Source of the DNA: CAWBXL01 sp963837365
GTDB taxonomy: Bacteria > Acidobacteriota > Terriglobia > Terriglobales > Acidobacteriaceae
NCBI GenBank assembly: GCA_963837365.1
Contig: CAWIMW010000003.1
Span: forward strand, 682,001 to 746,000
DNA: 64,000 nucleotides
Direction: 5' to 3'
Shown: positions 25,316 through 33,271 of the stretch, one piece after another
Layout: the number at the start of each line of letters is the position of its first letter
Numbering within the stretch: the first letter of the stretch is position 1
Position numbers and translations under genes: made by a program
The notes under the pieces: generated by a model
Told to the model about the DNA's origin: nothing
The model's input: only the letters and a program-made list of their open reading frames with translations
Databases searched by the model: none

Positions 25316-25377
25316 CCGCAGATCTTCGCGGATCGACGCTGATCTATTCATCCGCGTAGATCCACGAAAATCTGCAG
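25316..25377. terminator. Long imperfect hairpin between convergent genes
   Basis: Arms at 25316-25343 and 25350-25377 are 28 bases each with five mismatches and a six-base loop. They pair CCGCAGATCTTCG with CGAAAATCTGCAG, for example. The stem fills the 78 bases between the FHA-protein stop and the convergent stop at 25385. It probably terminates both transcripts and may be a copy of a dispersed repeat; only one copy is seen here. Confidence 0.6.
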
Positions 25378-25384
25378 TCCATCC

Positions 25385-25990
25385 TTAATTGGCGTTCGCC
25401 GCCTGTGAAGTTACGGTTAATCCAAATTCACTCCCTGCATCAAAGGTAATGGTTGGCCCCTTGACTCCGAAGGTGGCGAACAACAATCCCGCACCCGCGC
25501 CAGCGCCCGCACCGATGGCTGCGCCTTTTGCACCTCCGGCTAAAGCGCCGATTCCTGCTCCTGCCAGTCCGCCGATGATGGCCGCCTTCTTGGCGCTATT
25601 TTTCTTTTCTACGATCTGCCCTTCTTCATCCGCATTCTGCACACCTTTGGAGTTGGTGAACGACGTGACGTTGGCTGAAACCGGATATTGGACTGAACCA
25701 TTCGCATTCGCCAGCTTGTGAAAGCTGAAGCGCAGTTCTGAAGTCTTGGTCATGGATCCGCTACTTTTCGCATTATCCACTTGCCCAATCATGAACCAGT
25801 TCTTGTATTGCTCCGGCGAAATTACCTGTGCAGTAACCTCCTGACCTTTTTGGCTGGTCTTCGAGCTGAGCGGCGAAGTCAGCTTTACCGTAAAGGGTGT
25901 GTCCTTAAAGTGTGGCGTTTGGGCGACTGCGGGAACTAAACCAAGCAGGACCAGCGCGGCCGCTACGGGGGCTTTCCAGTAAGACTGCAT
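25385..25990 (-). CDS. Secreted glycine-zipper protein of unknown function
   Basis: From the ATG at 25990 (AGGAG seven bases upstream) the product is 201 residues with a Sec signal peptide (APVAAALVLLGLVPAVAQ). The mature part has a beta-rich N-terminal half, with LTSPLSSKTSQKGQEVTAQV as its clearest stretch, typical of secreted proteins that recur in Acidobacteriota. A long Gly/Ala-rich stretch (AAIIGGLAGAGIGALAGG and onward) follows and could insert in or pack against a membrane. The frame extends to 26017, but that would lack the RBS. It follows the kinase gene at 26014-27858 by 23 bases and is probably in the same transcript. Confidence 0.78.
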   Translation of the reverse strand: MQSYWKAPVAAALVLLGLVPAVAQTPHFKDTPFTVKLTSPLSSKTSQKGQEVTAQVISPEQYKNWFMIGQVDNAKSSGSMTKTSELRFSFHKLANANGSVQYPVSANVTSFTNSKGVQNADEEGQIVEKKNSAKKAAIIGGLAGAGIGALAGGAKGAAIGAGAGAGAGLLFATFGVKGPTITFDAGSEFGLTVTSQAANAN

Positions 25991-26013
25991 TTCGATTCTC
26001 CTGTTTTGTAAGT

Positions 26014-27858
26014 TCATTCTCCGGGTAAAACCTTCCAGTGGATAACGACTACGATGTTTCCCTTGATTGTGCTCCTGAGGTATATCTGCGAAAACTGGTT
26101 CAACGGGTTCGGTTGCGAAATCACCGCAAACTTGTTGTTGTTGATGGAAACTTCAACTGGGACACCGTCGCCCGGAAAAGGATCGCCGGAAACGCTGCCG
26201 ATATTGGATCCTGTACCCGAAATCTGGATGACCTGATTCTTATCCACCTGCCCCGACCAAATCAAATTTCCTTCGCTGGCATAGTGGCGTTGCGGCGGGG
26301 TAATTTTAGGCGTCGCCGGTGGAGGAGTCACCGGCGCAGGGGTTGGAGTGGTGTCAGTTTGCACAGGCGCGGGAGCTGTATCCGGAGCCGGTTGAGTCGG
26401 AAATGGCCGCGGCGTGGAGTCAACCGGCTTGTCCGGCCCGGTGTGTATCGGAGTTTCATCGGTTTTTGTAATCGGTGGATTCACCGGCGGTTGAGGCGCC
26501 TGGTCTTCCGGCTTTTGCGCCTCAACCTGTCCTGGCGACGGCTTGGGAGTTACCGGGCCCGGCCCCGGAGTGGGCACAGGGTTTGGATTCACAATAGGCG
26601 CTGGTTCTGGTTTTGGCCGGTGCAGGTACCAATAGACTCCGCCCACTAAAGATGCCGATACGACGGCGGTGCCTACCAGCCACAGAATGGGCGAGTCTTT
26701 GGCTGTTCTTGGTGGCGGTGAAATTGTGGAAGCTCGCGGAGAAACTGGCCTCGGCTGCGCCGGTTTTACCGATTGCGCCGGAGGGTGAGGAGCCTGGGAT
26801 TCCCGCACCGGAGGCACAGCTTCGCTTGTTGTTTCTTTGACTGTGTTCGATCTACTGGGGGATTCAACGACTGTCTTCCTCGGAGTGCGTAGCGGCTCTA
26901 CCAGCGGTTTGGCGGGCGGCTCGGCAATCGGTGTAGCCGGCGCCGCCACGGCTTCTATGATTGTGTTTGTGCGCGGCTTGATTTCCGCTGCGATTGGTAT
27001 CGCAGTTAAAGCTGTCAGCAATTCGTGGCAAGAATCAAACCGGTCCGCAGGCTTTTTCTCCAGGCACTTCAACACAACCCGCTCGGTGTTCTCTGGAATA
27101 TAGGGATTCCATTGCCGAGGGGGCACCGGCTGTTGCCGCACATGTTTGTCCTGAATGATGAACTCGGTATCATCCTCACCCTCAGCCGCCTCGAATGGGG
27201 CCTTGCCGGTCAGCATCTGATACAGAACACAGCCAAAGCTATAGATGTCCGCGCGGCGATCGATATCCGCTGATCCCAGGATCTGTTCCGGGCTCATGTA
27301 GTGGGGAGTGCCGATGGCCATCCCCATGCGCGTGACACGTTTTTCTCCCACCACCATCGCGACCCCAAAATCCATGACCAATGCACGCTCGCCTTTTTCA
27401 ATCATGATGTTGGAGGGCTTGATATCGCGGTGTACTACGTTCTGGGAGTGTGCGTACTGAAGTGCATGTAAGACGTCAGTCGAAATCGCCAAAACCTGTG
27501 GCAACTGCATGGGGGCCTGAAGGCGAAACAGCAGTTCATCCAGGCTTTCGCCTTCAATGAACTTCATGATCAGATAGCTGCGCCCGTCGGCGTAAATAAA
27601 GTCATACGCCGAAACAATATTCGGATGGGACAGCCTTGCCTGCTTCTTACCCTCGCCGAGGAAACGCTGCTCTACATCGGCAATGCCGGCGTAGCCGGGG
27701 GACAGGAACTTGATGGCGACGTAAGTACCCAGCACCTGATGGCGGGCCTTCCACACCTCAGCCATGCCACCTTCACCGAGCTTTTGCTCGAGAGTGTAGT
27801 TCCCTACTTGACGCTCGGTTTTTTGATTTTCAGTAAGACCGGGATTCGTCTCACCCAT
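26014..27858 (-). CDS. Transmembrane serine/threonine kinase with Pro-rich exterior
   Basis: From the ATG at 27858 (AGAGGAAT six bases upstream) the product is 614 residues. The kinase domain at about 20-290 has Gly loop LGEGGMAEVW, Lys50 in VAIKFL, HRDIKPSN at 143-150, DFG at 163-165 and SPE at 189-191. The juxtamembrane segment carries TNTIIEA and RKTVVES, followed by SNTVKET, candidate phosphothreonine sites for FHA domains. The membrane helix is at about 390-411. A Pro-rich stretch at about 412-540 leads to a beta-rich end domain (HYASEGNLIWSGQV, then IYLRSTIKGNIVVVIHW). The exterior end domain is probably the ligand-binding part. Confidence 0.93.
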   Translation of the reverse strand: MGETNPGLTENQKTERQVGNYTLEQKLGEGGMAEVWKARHQVLGTYVAIKFLSPGYAGIADVEQRFLGEGKKQARLSHPNIVSAYDFIYADGRSYLIMKFIEGESLDELLFRLQAPMQLPQVLAISTDVLHALQYAHSQNVVHRDIKPSNIMIEKGERALVMDFGVAMVVGEKRVTRMGMAIGTPHYMSPEQILGSADIDRRADIYSFGCVLYQMLTGKAPFEAAEGEDDTEFIIQDKHVRQQPVPPRQWNPYIPENTERVVLKCLEKKPADRFDSCHELLTALTAIPIAAEIKPRTNTIIEAVAAPATPIAEPPAKPLVEPLRTPRKTVVESPSRSNTVKETTSEAVPPVRESQAPHPPAQSVKPAQPRPVSPRASTISPPPRTAKDSPILWLVGTAVVSASLVGGVYWYLHRPKPEPAPIVNPNPVPTPGPGPVTPKPSPGQVEAQKPEDQAPQPPVNPPITKTDETPIHTGPDKPVDSTPRPFPTQPAPDTAPAPVQTDTTPTPAPVTPPPATPKITPPQRHYASEGNLIWSGQVDKNQVIQISGTGSNIGSVSGDPFPGDGVPVEVSINNNKFAVISQPNPLNQFSQIYLRSTIKGNIVVVIHWKVLPGE

Positions 27859-27928
27859 AGATTCCTCTAACCAAGTTTGTGGCGTGTGTCCTTCCACTAT
27901 ATCGCTAACCACAGTGGGAAGGGAGCTG

Positions 27929-29947
27929 TCATTCCGGGATGAATGACGCCGAAACCCAATTGGTGAAGGCCAGGAAATTACCGTTGGTGCACATACGGTT
28001 TATCGGGTTCGGCACTTCAACCCGGGCATCGATACGACCCGGACCGATGCTCAAGATTTCCATCTTTCCTCTGCCGCCACACGGAGACAGCAGGCTGGTG
28101 CCGGCATACTTATTTTTCTTCATGGTCAAGTCGGCAACAATCCGGTTGCTCCCTGCCTCGTAGATATCGGCATGCTCGCAATCAATGCGAAAGCGATAGC
28201 GGCCGTTGTTGGCCACATTGCGCCAGAGTTGCGGCAACGCGGGAATCTGGCATGGGCCGGTTATCGCCGGCGTCAGTTGGTTCGCTTGGGCTGCAGCCTG
28301 GGTGCGTGCCTGGGCTGCCGCTTGTTGCTGGGCTTGCTGCTGCCGAATCGCTTCCTGCCTCCGCTCCATTTCGTTCTGGGCCGCTTGTTGCTGTTGCTGC
28401 TGTTGCTGTTGCCGCACTTGTATGGCTGCGGCCTGTAGCCGCTGATTCCGTTTGCTGAGCAGATCCATGCGCGCCGGAATGTTTTGCATCGGCGCAGCCG
28501 CGTTCACGGTCACATCATTGGTGTCGTTCCCGTCCGCTGTCGCCGCGGTGACGATATGTTCTCCCAGCGGTATTTTGACGCTAACTGGCCGTCCCGCAGG
28601 GAGTTGGCCTTCCGGCTGCCCATCCAGCGTCCAGGAACAATCGAGGTTGCAAAGCACGATCAGGTTCGCTTGCTGGTTCGGTGCTGTGGCTCGCGGCCTT
28701 TCCGTGGGCTTGGCTATGACCGGAGCAGTCCTGTACTGAGGCGGAATTTGTGACCCGCCACCCGGGTTTTGTCTGGTCTGATTGCCACCGCCTGGCCCAC
28801 CGGTTTCTCCTTTTGGCGGTGTGATAGCAACATTCGGCTCCGGCGACGGCTGCGAGTATTTCCACAATGCTCCGCCGGCAATGGCCGCACCCACCAAGGC
28901 CGCGATCAGAATTGGCACCATCGCCGATTTCTTGCGTGGGGCGGGGGCGGGAGCTGGCACTGGGGTTACCGATGGCGCCGGAGTCGGGATTCGTGGAACC
29001 TGCGTCTCGATGATGGTTTTCTGGCGATAGGGCGTTGTGCTCTCGATTACGGTTTTTCGCGCCACATTCTGTGCGGCAGGTTGGAATCCTGGCTGATACG
29101 GAACTTCCATCTGCGGATCGAGCAAATCCTGAGGTGATCGCGAAGCGCGATCCAAAGCAGTTGTAAACTCCTCCGCATTTTGAAATCTGCCTTCTGGTTC
29201 CTTCGCCAATGCTTTCCGCACGCACTGTTCAATGCCGCCAGGAACATCGGTATGGATGTCAGTCAACACGGGGGGCGGTGTGTTGATGTGTGCACTCATC
29301 AACTCGTAATCGCTGTCGGCCTGGAATGGAAGATCGCCGCTTAACAGCTGATACAGTGTGATCCCCAGGCTGTAGAGGTCTGAACGCGCATCCACCTGGC
29401 GTCCACGAATCTGTTCTGGAGACATGTACTGCGGTGTGCCCATCTGGAGCCCGGTGCGGGTCTTCGTAGACCCTCCGAGGGCCTTGGCGATTCCAAAATC
29501 CATGATCTTGACTACGCCGCTGTTGGTCAGCATCAGGTTGCTGGGCTTGATGTCGCGGTGGATGATATTCATCCGGTGGGCAAAGCCGAGGCCGTGCAGA
29601 GCCTGCTGGGCCAGTGCAACCGCGGGTTGCCAAGGCAGTTTGCCTCCGCGCACCAGCAGGTCTTCGAACGTCTCTCCTTCGATGTACTCCATCACAATCA
29701 AGCACCGCCCTTCGATTTGCAGAAAGGCATAGAGGGTCGTGATGTTGGTGTGGTTCAGATTGGCCTGCGCCCTGGCCTCAGAGCGGAAGCGTTCGATCAA
29801 CTCTGGGTTGTGGGCAAAGTCCGGGGTGAGGACTTTGATGGCGACCAGGCGCTCCAGGCCAAGGTCCATCCCCTTATAGACCACGCCCATGCCGCCTTCG
29901 CCGATCTTGTCCAGTATCTTGTAAGTGCCAAACACTTGGCCAATCAT
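27929..29947 (-). CDS. Transmembrane serine/threonine kinase with PEGA-like and Gln-rich exterior
   Basis: From the ATG at 29947 the product is 672 residues. The frame opens further upstream, but the kinase starts at once after this ATG (FGTYKILDKIGEGGMGVVY). Lys38, HRDIKPSN at 130-137, DFG at 150-152 and SPE at 176-178 are intact. The segment at 297-315 holds RKTVIES and QKTIIET. The membrane helix is at 343-361. Outside are a PEGA-like domain at about 427-483 (WTLDGQPEGQLPAGRPVSV), a Gln/Ala-rich segment at about 500-555 and a C-terminal domain with three or four Cys. GGAGG lies about 11 bases before the ATG. The exterior layout is unlike that of its kinase neighbours. Confidence 0.92.
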   Translation of the reverse strand: MIGQVFGTYKILDKIGEGGMGVVYKGMDLGLERLVAIKVLTPDFAHNPELIERFRSEARAQANLNHTNITTLYAFLQIEGRCLIVMEYIEGETFEDLLVRGGKLPWQPAVALAQQALHGLGFAHRMNIIHRDIKPSNLMLTNSGVVKIMDFGIAKALGGSTKTRTGLQMGTPQYMSPEQIRGRQVDARSDLYSLGITLYQLLSGDLPFQADSDYELMSAHINTPPPVLTDIHTDVPGGIEQCVRKALAKEPEGRFQNAEEFTTALDRASRSPQDLLDPQMEVPYQPGFQPAAQNVARKTVIESTTPYRQKTIIETQVPRIPTPAPSVTPVPAPAPAPRKKSAMVPILIAALVGAAIAGGALWKYSQPSPEPNVAITPPKGETGGPGGGNQTRQNPGGGSQIPPQYRTAPVIAKPTERPRATAPNQQANLIVLCNLDCSWTLDGQPEGQLPAGRPVSVKIPLGEHIVTAATADGNDTNDVTVNAAAPMQNIPARMDLLSKRNQRLQAAAIQVRQQQQQQQQQAAQNEMERRQEAIRQQQAQQQAAAQARTQAAAQANQLTPAITGPCQIPALPQLWRNVANNGRYRFRIDCEHADIYEAGSNRIVADLTMKKNKYAGTSLLSPCGGRGKMEILSIGPGRIDARVEVPNPINRMCTNGNFLAFTNWVSASFIPE
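28385..28411 (-). repeat. CAA/CAG repeat encoding nine glutamines
   Basis: Nine consecutive Gln codons encode residues 513-521 of the kinase. The codons are mixed CAA and CAG rather than a pure triplet run, so slippage is less likely than selection for a Gln tract. It lies within a longer Gln/Ala-rich segment. Confidence 0.8.
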
Positions 29948-30191
29948 TGCCTTTGCATCCTCCCGCGCGTAGCGCGATGACGATCTATATAAGTGCTTCG
30001 TGCCTTCACTGGTAAAAGCGTGATTTCCAGGCGAATTTGCGCAACTTGGAAACCCAGGCTCGGGGGGAAAAACCGGCAGAACAAGCACCTAACAGGTTGG
30101 CCGATACTCTAGTAGAAAGGATAAGTATTGGCAAGGGTGTAAATAGCCGGATGCAACATAGGCATGATGCATCGAGCAAGGCTTACCGCAT

Positions 30192-30225
30192 AAGAAACAA
30201 AAGGCTGGGACCACACTCCCCAGCC
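30192..30225 (-). terminator. Rho-independent terminator
   Basis: GGCTGGG at 30203-30209 pairs with CCCAGCC at 30219-30225. On the minus strand the stem is followed by TTTTGTTTCTTA. It is 22 bases beyond the stop of the Ppx-like gene and separates it from the downstream kinase gene. The 29948-30246 region holds little else. Confidence 0.85.
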
Positions 30226-30246
30226 AATATTAAGGTAGCAGCAATC

Positions 30247-31530
30247 TCAACTATGGGCAGCGGACATGGGGCACTTTTCATGTTCCCGCTTCATCAACTC
30301 GAGGCACGCGGTTTTGTCCGTCATGGTTTTGCAGCATGGCGGCAAACTGGCTTGCTTGTTCAAGAATTTCTCCAGGGCATAACCATAGATGTAATTGCCA
30401 TTTCGCACAAAGCGAATGCTGGCGGATGGATTGCTGGCGTTCAAGATGGCGCGCATGATGGAGACGCCGGCCAGCAGGTCTTCGCGCACGAAAACATTCT
30501 GCACGCTTTCGCGGTCTTTCAACGCCTGCTCACGAATGGCAGCTTCCCTGGCTCGCCGGGCCGCGATCTTTTTGGGATCTGTCGAAGTATCCTTTGGAAA
30601 ACGAAACACAGGGTTTCTCTGGTTCCACGTACCGTCTTTCAGATGGGCAACAAAACTATCCAAATCCTGCTTAGTGATGACGACCCATCCGTTCAGCGCT
30701 CTTTCCGGATGGGTGAAGGTTGCGGTGGCCCAGGCCGCACCGCCAGTCCAATAAACCCGCTGCCGGTTCCGCAGACAGGGAATATCGCGGCTTTGTTTCT
30801 CGTAGGCATCGTTGATGTCGGATACGAGTGAATCAACGCCGGCCACGATGTCCTTGGGGTTGCGCTTGAGTGCTTCATTGCGCCCTGAGACTGAGCCGTA
30901 AGGAACTTCGGCGCTTTTGAAATCCCTTAAGTCTGTCTCACCCACCAGGCAGCCTAGCTTCGAGTTCCCACTGCCGATGTCTATGTACATGGAGATCGGG
31001 CGGCGGCTGAGTGGAACGGCGGACAGCATCCCGTAGTAGCCTTCTTCTGCGGCACTTACAAAATCCATATCAATTTCCGTCGCCGTCTTGATCGCATCTA
31101 CGAGATCCTGCTTGTTGGAGCCCTTGGCGACCCCGCTACTGCCTACCACGTAATACACATCAACATTGACATTCTGCTTCTCCGCTTCGGCCTTCATGGC
31201 GTCAATCACTAGCTTCACTGAATCGGCGGCATCGGCAATTCCCTCTTTGGTGAATTTTCCATCTGTCATGGAACTGACCAGTTTGGTGTTAACGACCTTG
31301 GTAAAGATAGTTACAGGATTGTCGCCGTCTTCTTCGGTTACAAAAGAGTAAAGCGCCGCCTTGGTACCCTTGGAGCCCAAGTCCACGGCCCCGTAGTAGT
31401 GAGTATTGGGAGGAGGTGGGGGAGCGGGTTTCGCTTTTTTCGCGGGTGTGGCCGCGCGTGAATGAGTTTGGGCGTTAAACACAGAGGTGAACGCCAGCAT
31501 CATTAAGAGGATGGTTCTGATGAATCGCAT
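30247..31530 (-). CDS. Secreted Ppx/GppA-like protein (actin-fold phosphatase family)
   Basis: The 427-residue protein has the actin-like fold pattern of exopolyphosphatase/guanosine pentaphosphatase: the first phosphate loop DLGSKGTKAALY at about 50-61, the conserved EE pair in SAAEEGYYG near 162-163 and the second loop DIGSGNSKLGC at about 184-194. GSSGVAKGSNK resembles the A-T-S-A-x-R motif. Unlike cytoplasmic Ppx, it opens with a signal peptide (FIRTILLMMLAFTSVFNA) and a Pro-rich PAPPPPP stretch, so it is probably periplasmic. ATP/ADP or polyphosphate outside the membrane would be an odd substrate. GAAAGGG precedes the ATG. It lies between two kinase genes. Confidence 0.8.
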   Translation of the reverse strand: MRFIRTILLMMLAFTSVFNAQTHSRAATPAKKAKPAPPPPPNTHYYGAVDLGSKGTKAALYSFVTEEDGDNPVTIFTKVVNTKLVSSMTDGKFTKEGIADAADSVKLVIDAMKAEAEKQNVNVDVYYVVGSSGVAKGSNKQDLVDAIKTATEIDMDFVSAAEEGYYGMLSAVPLSRRPISMYIDIGSGNSKLGCLVGETDLRDFKSAEVPYGSVSGRNEALKRNPKDIVAGVDSLVSDINDAYEKQSRDIPCLRNRQRVYWTGGAAWATATFTHPERALNGWVVITKQDLDSFVAHLKDGTWNQRNPVFRFPKDTSTDPKKIAARRAREAAIREQALKDRESVQNVFVREDLLAGVSIMRAILNASNPSASIRFVRNGNYIYGYALEKFLNKQASLPPCCKTMTDKTACLELMKREHEKCPMSAAHS

Positions 31531-31630
31531 TGATCCCTTTCTTTCACATTCCAGAAGTTGAGTTGGCCCTCAATGCAGGTAAGCGGGGAAATACGGACGG
31601 GTTGCGCATAAAATCTTGAAAAATCTTTCC

Positions 31631-33025
31631 CTACTTTGGAAGTTGATAAATTCCCACACAGTCCGCCATGCCTTCCTGCTTTTTGCATGCAAGACACTTC
31701 GCGGGGTTGGAATAATCGCGGCAGCATGGATAATTTTCTGCGATGTCCGCGCAACTAAGTGGTGAAGGAGGGGAAAGCGGCTTGGCCTGGACGCAAGGTT
31801 GGTAGTACATACAGTCATCCAGCAATCTCTTGTCAGTTACTTTTTTCCAGTCGGCAACAGCCAGCAAATTTTGGGCTTGCGCCTCACGGTCGAGGCAAAC
31901 TTGTAAAAGCATACAGTCTTTAAGTATCGGATCATCTACATGCACACCCTTCCAGCTTTTTACCTTCGCCAATGCCGCAGCCTGATTTTTCTTGTCCTGA
32001 CAAGGCTGATATCCCTTGCAATCGGGAAAAGCGTAATTCGCCGGGACCTGCGCCCAATGGGTGGCGATTATTTTCTCCATGTCTGGGTCTTTTTTATGGA
32101 GCTTCAAGGAATAGGCTAGGGCGCCAATCAACAGGATGGCTACGATGCCCGCGACGGCATACTTCGCGAAGTGCCCCTTGTTGCCGTCGCCTTTCCCTTC
32201 CAGGGTCGCTTCCAATACAGGAATGATCTCAGCGCAGGTCTGGTAGCGGTTCGCCGGATTTTTTTCCAGGCACTTCAGGACGACATTGCCAACTCCGCGT
32301 GGAATTCCCGGATTGCGGTAAACCAGCAGCGGAGGGGCTGCACGTACATGGCGGTCATGAATGGCAAACGCCGTCGCGCCCTCAAAACTGAAGGGTGGAT
32401 TTCCGCTGAGCATGGCGTATAGGACGCAACCGAAACTGTAGATGTCAGATCGAAAATCAACTTCCAGCGGGCGCGTAATCTGCTCCGGGCTCATATAGTC
32501 CGGGGTGCCCATGGAGGTATTAGTGCGGGTCAGACGCTGTTCTTCGGTTAACGCCAGGGCAATGCCGAAATCCATGAGCAGAACCCGCCCGTTGGCATCA
32601 AGCAGCATGTTGGACGGCTTCACATCGCGATGCACCACTCCCTTGGAATGGGCGTAGTCCAGCGCACTCAGAATATCCACAGCGATGGATCGAACTTCTT
32701 TGAGCGTGAGAGCTGGGTTTTCTCTTTTAAGCCGGGATTCGAGATTTTCTCCCTCGACGTACTGCATCACCAGAAAACTTCGGCCCTCCACCTGGAAAAA
32801 ATCCATGGCGGGGATGATGTTTGGGTGCTGCAACTGGGCCTGCCGTTTGCCTTCGTTGAGGAAACGCTCCTGGAGGTCCTTATTTCTGGCAAACTCGGGG
32901 AGAAGAAACTTAATAGCGGCGCGGCTGCCGAGCTGGTCGTGGCGTGCTTCCCAAACCTCCGCCATGCCACCTTCCCCGATCTTGCGGATCAGGGTGTATT
33001 GGCCGACTTTGTCCTGTGCTTCCAA
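31631..33025 (-). CDS. Transmembrane serine/threonine kinase with Cys-rich exterior
   Basis: The 464-residue protein starts at a TTG with no strong RBS. The kinase domain at about 9-275 has GEGGMAEVW, Lys39, HRDVKPSN at 132-139, DFG at 152-154 and SPE at 179-181. The membrane helix is at about 288-306. The exterior has three copies of a unit with two cysteines, D-C-x-x-x-Q-x-C (DCKGYQPC, DCMLLQVC, DCMYYQPC) at 335-342, 370-377 and 404-411. A further Cys cluster follows at about 425-456 (CCRDYSNPAKCLACKK). The domain is probably disulfide-stabilised or binds metal, and could be a redox or metal sensor. Confidence 0.92.
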   Translation of the reverse strand: MEAQDKVGQYTLIRKIGEGGMAEVWEARHDQLGSRAAIKFLLPEFARNKDLQERFLNEGKRQAQLQHPNIIPAMDFFQVEGRSFLVMQYVEGENLESRLKRENPALTLKEVRSIAVDILSALDYAHSKGVVHRDVKPSNMLLDANGRVLLMDFGIALALTEEQRLTRTNTSMGTPDYMSPEQITRPLEVDFRSDIYSFGCVLYAMLSGNPPFSFEGATAFAIHDRHVRAAPPLLVYRNPGIPRGVGNVVLKCLEKNPANRYQTCAEIIPVLEATLEGKGDGNKGHFAKYAVAGIVAILLIGALAYSLKLHKKDPDMEKIIATHWAQVPANYAFPDCKGYQPCQDKKNQAAALAKVKSWKGVHVDDPILKDCMLLQVCLDREAQAQNLLAVADWKKVTDKRLLDDCMYYQPCVQAKPLSPPSPLSCADIAENYPCCRDYSNPAKCLACKKQEGMADCVGIYQLPK

Positions 33026-33271
33026 GGTCTATCTGCAATAGCGCGATTCGAGGGTCTGTCTGCTCAGAAACCGTAGAAGTATTGTCAGACTAGCAGGTAC
33101 AAAGTGGCATCTGGGCGTTGCCCGTTACTTTAGAAGAAGTTTACAGCCTTGGCAAGATTGCCAGCGTCTTCTGCTGTCCACGGAAAGTCAAAAGATCTCA
33201 ACCGCAAAGTACGCCAAGGCCGCAAAGAAGACCTAAGGACGAGACCACCGGCGGCAGAAAGCACCACGTTT
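33026..33271. other. Intergenic region with a probable dispersed repeat
   Basis: The 246 bases between the kinase start and the cyclase stop hold no credible gene. AACCGCAAAGTACGCC and GGCCGCAAAGAAG at about 33199-33229 form a short A/G-rich direct pattern of the kind seen in dispersed intergenic repeats. No clear terminator is seen. Confidence 0.4.

Noticed and set aside
28385..28411. The Gln-codon run as a contingency (slippage) repeat
   Set aside because: Codons are a mix of CAA and CAG, which reduces slippage. Length variation has no support from one sequence.
26014..29947. Adjacent kinases as a recent tandem duplication
   Set aside because: Their kinase domains differ in many positions and their exteriors are unrelated, so any duplication is old.
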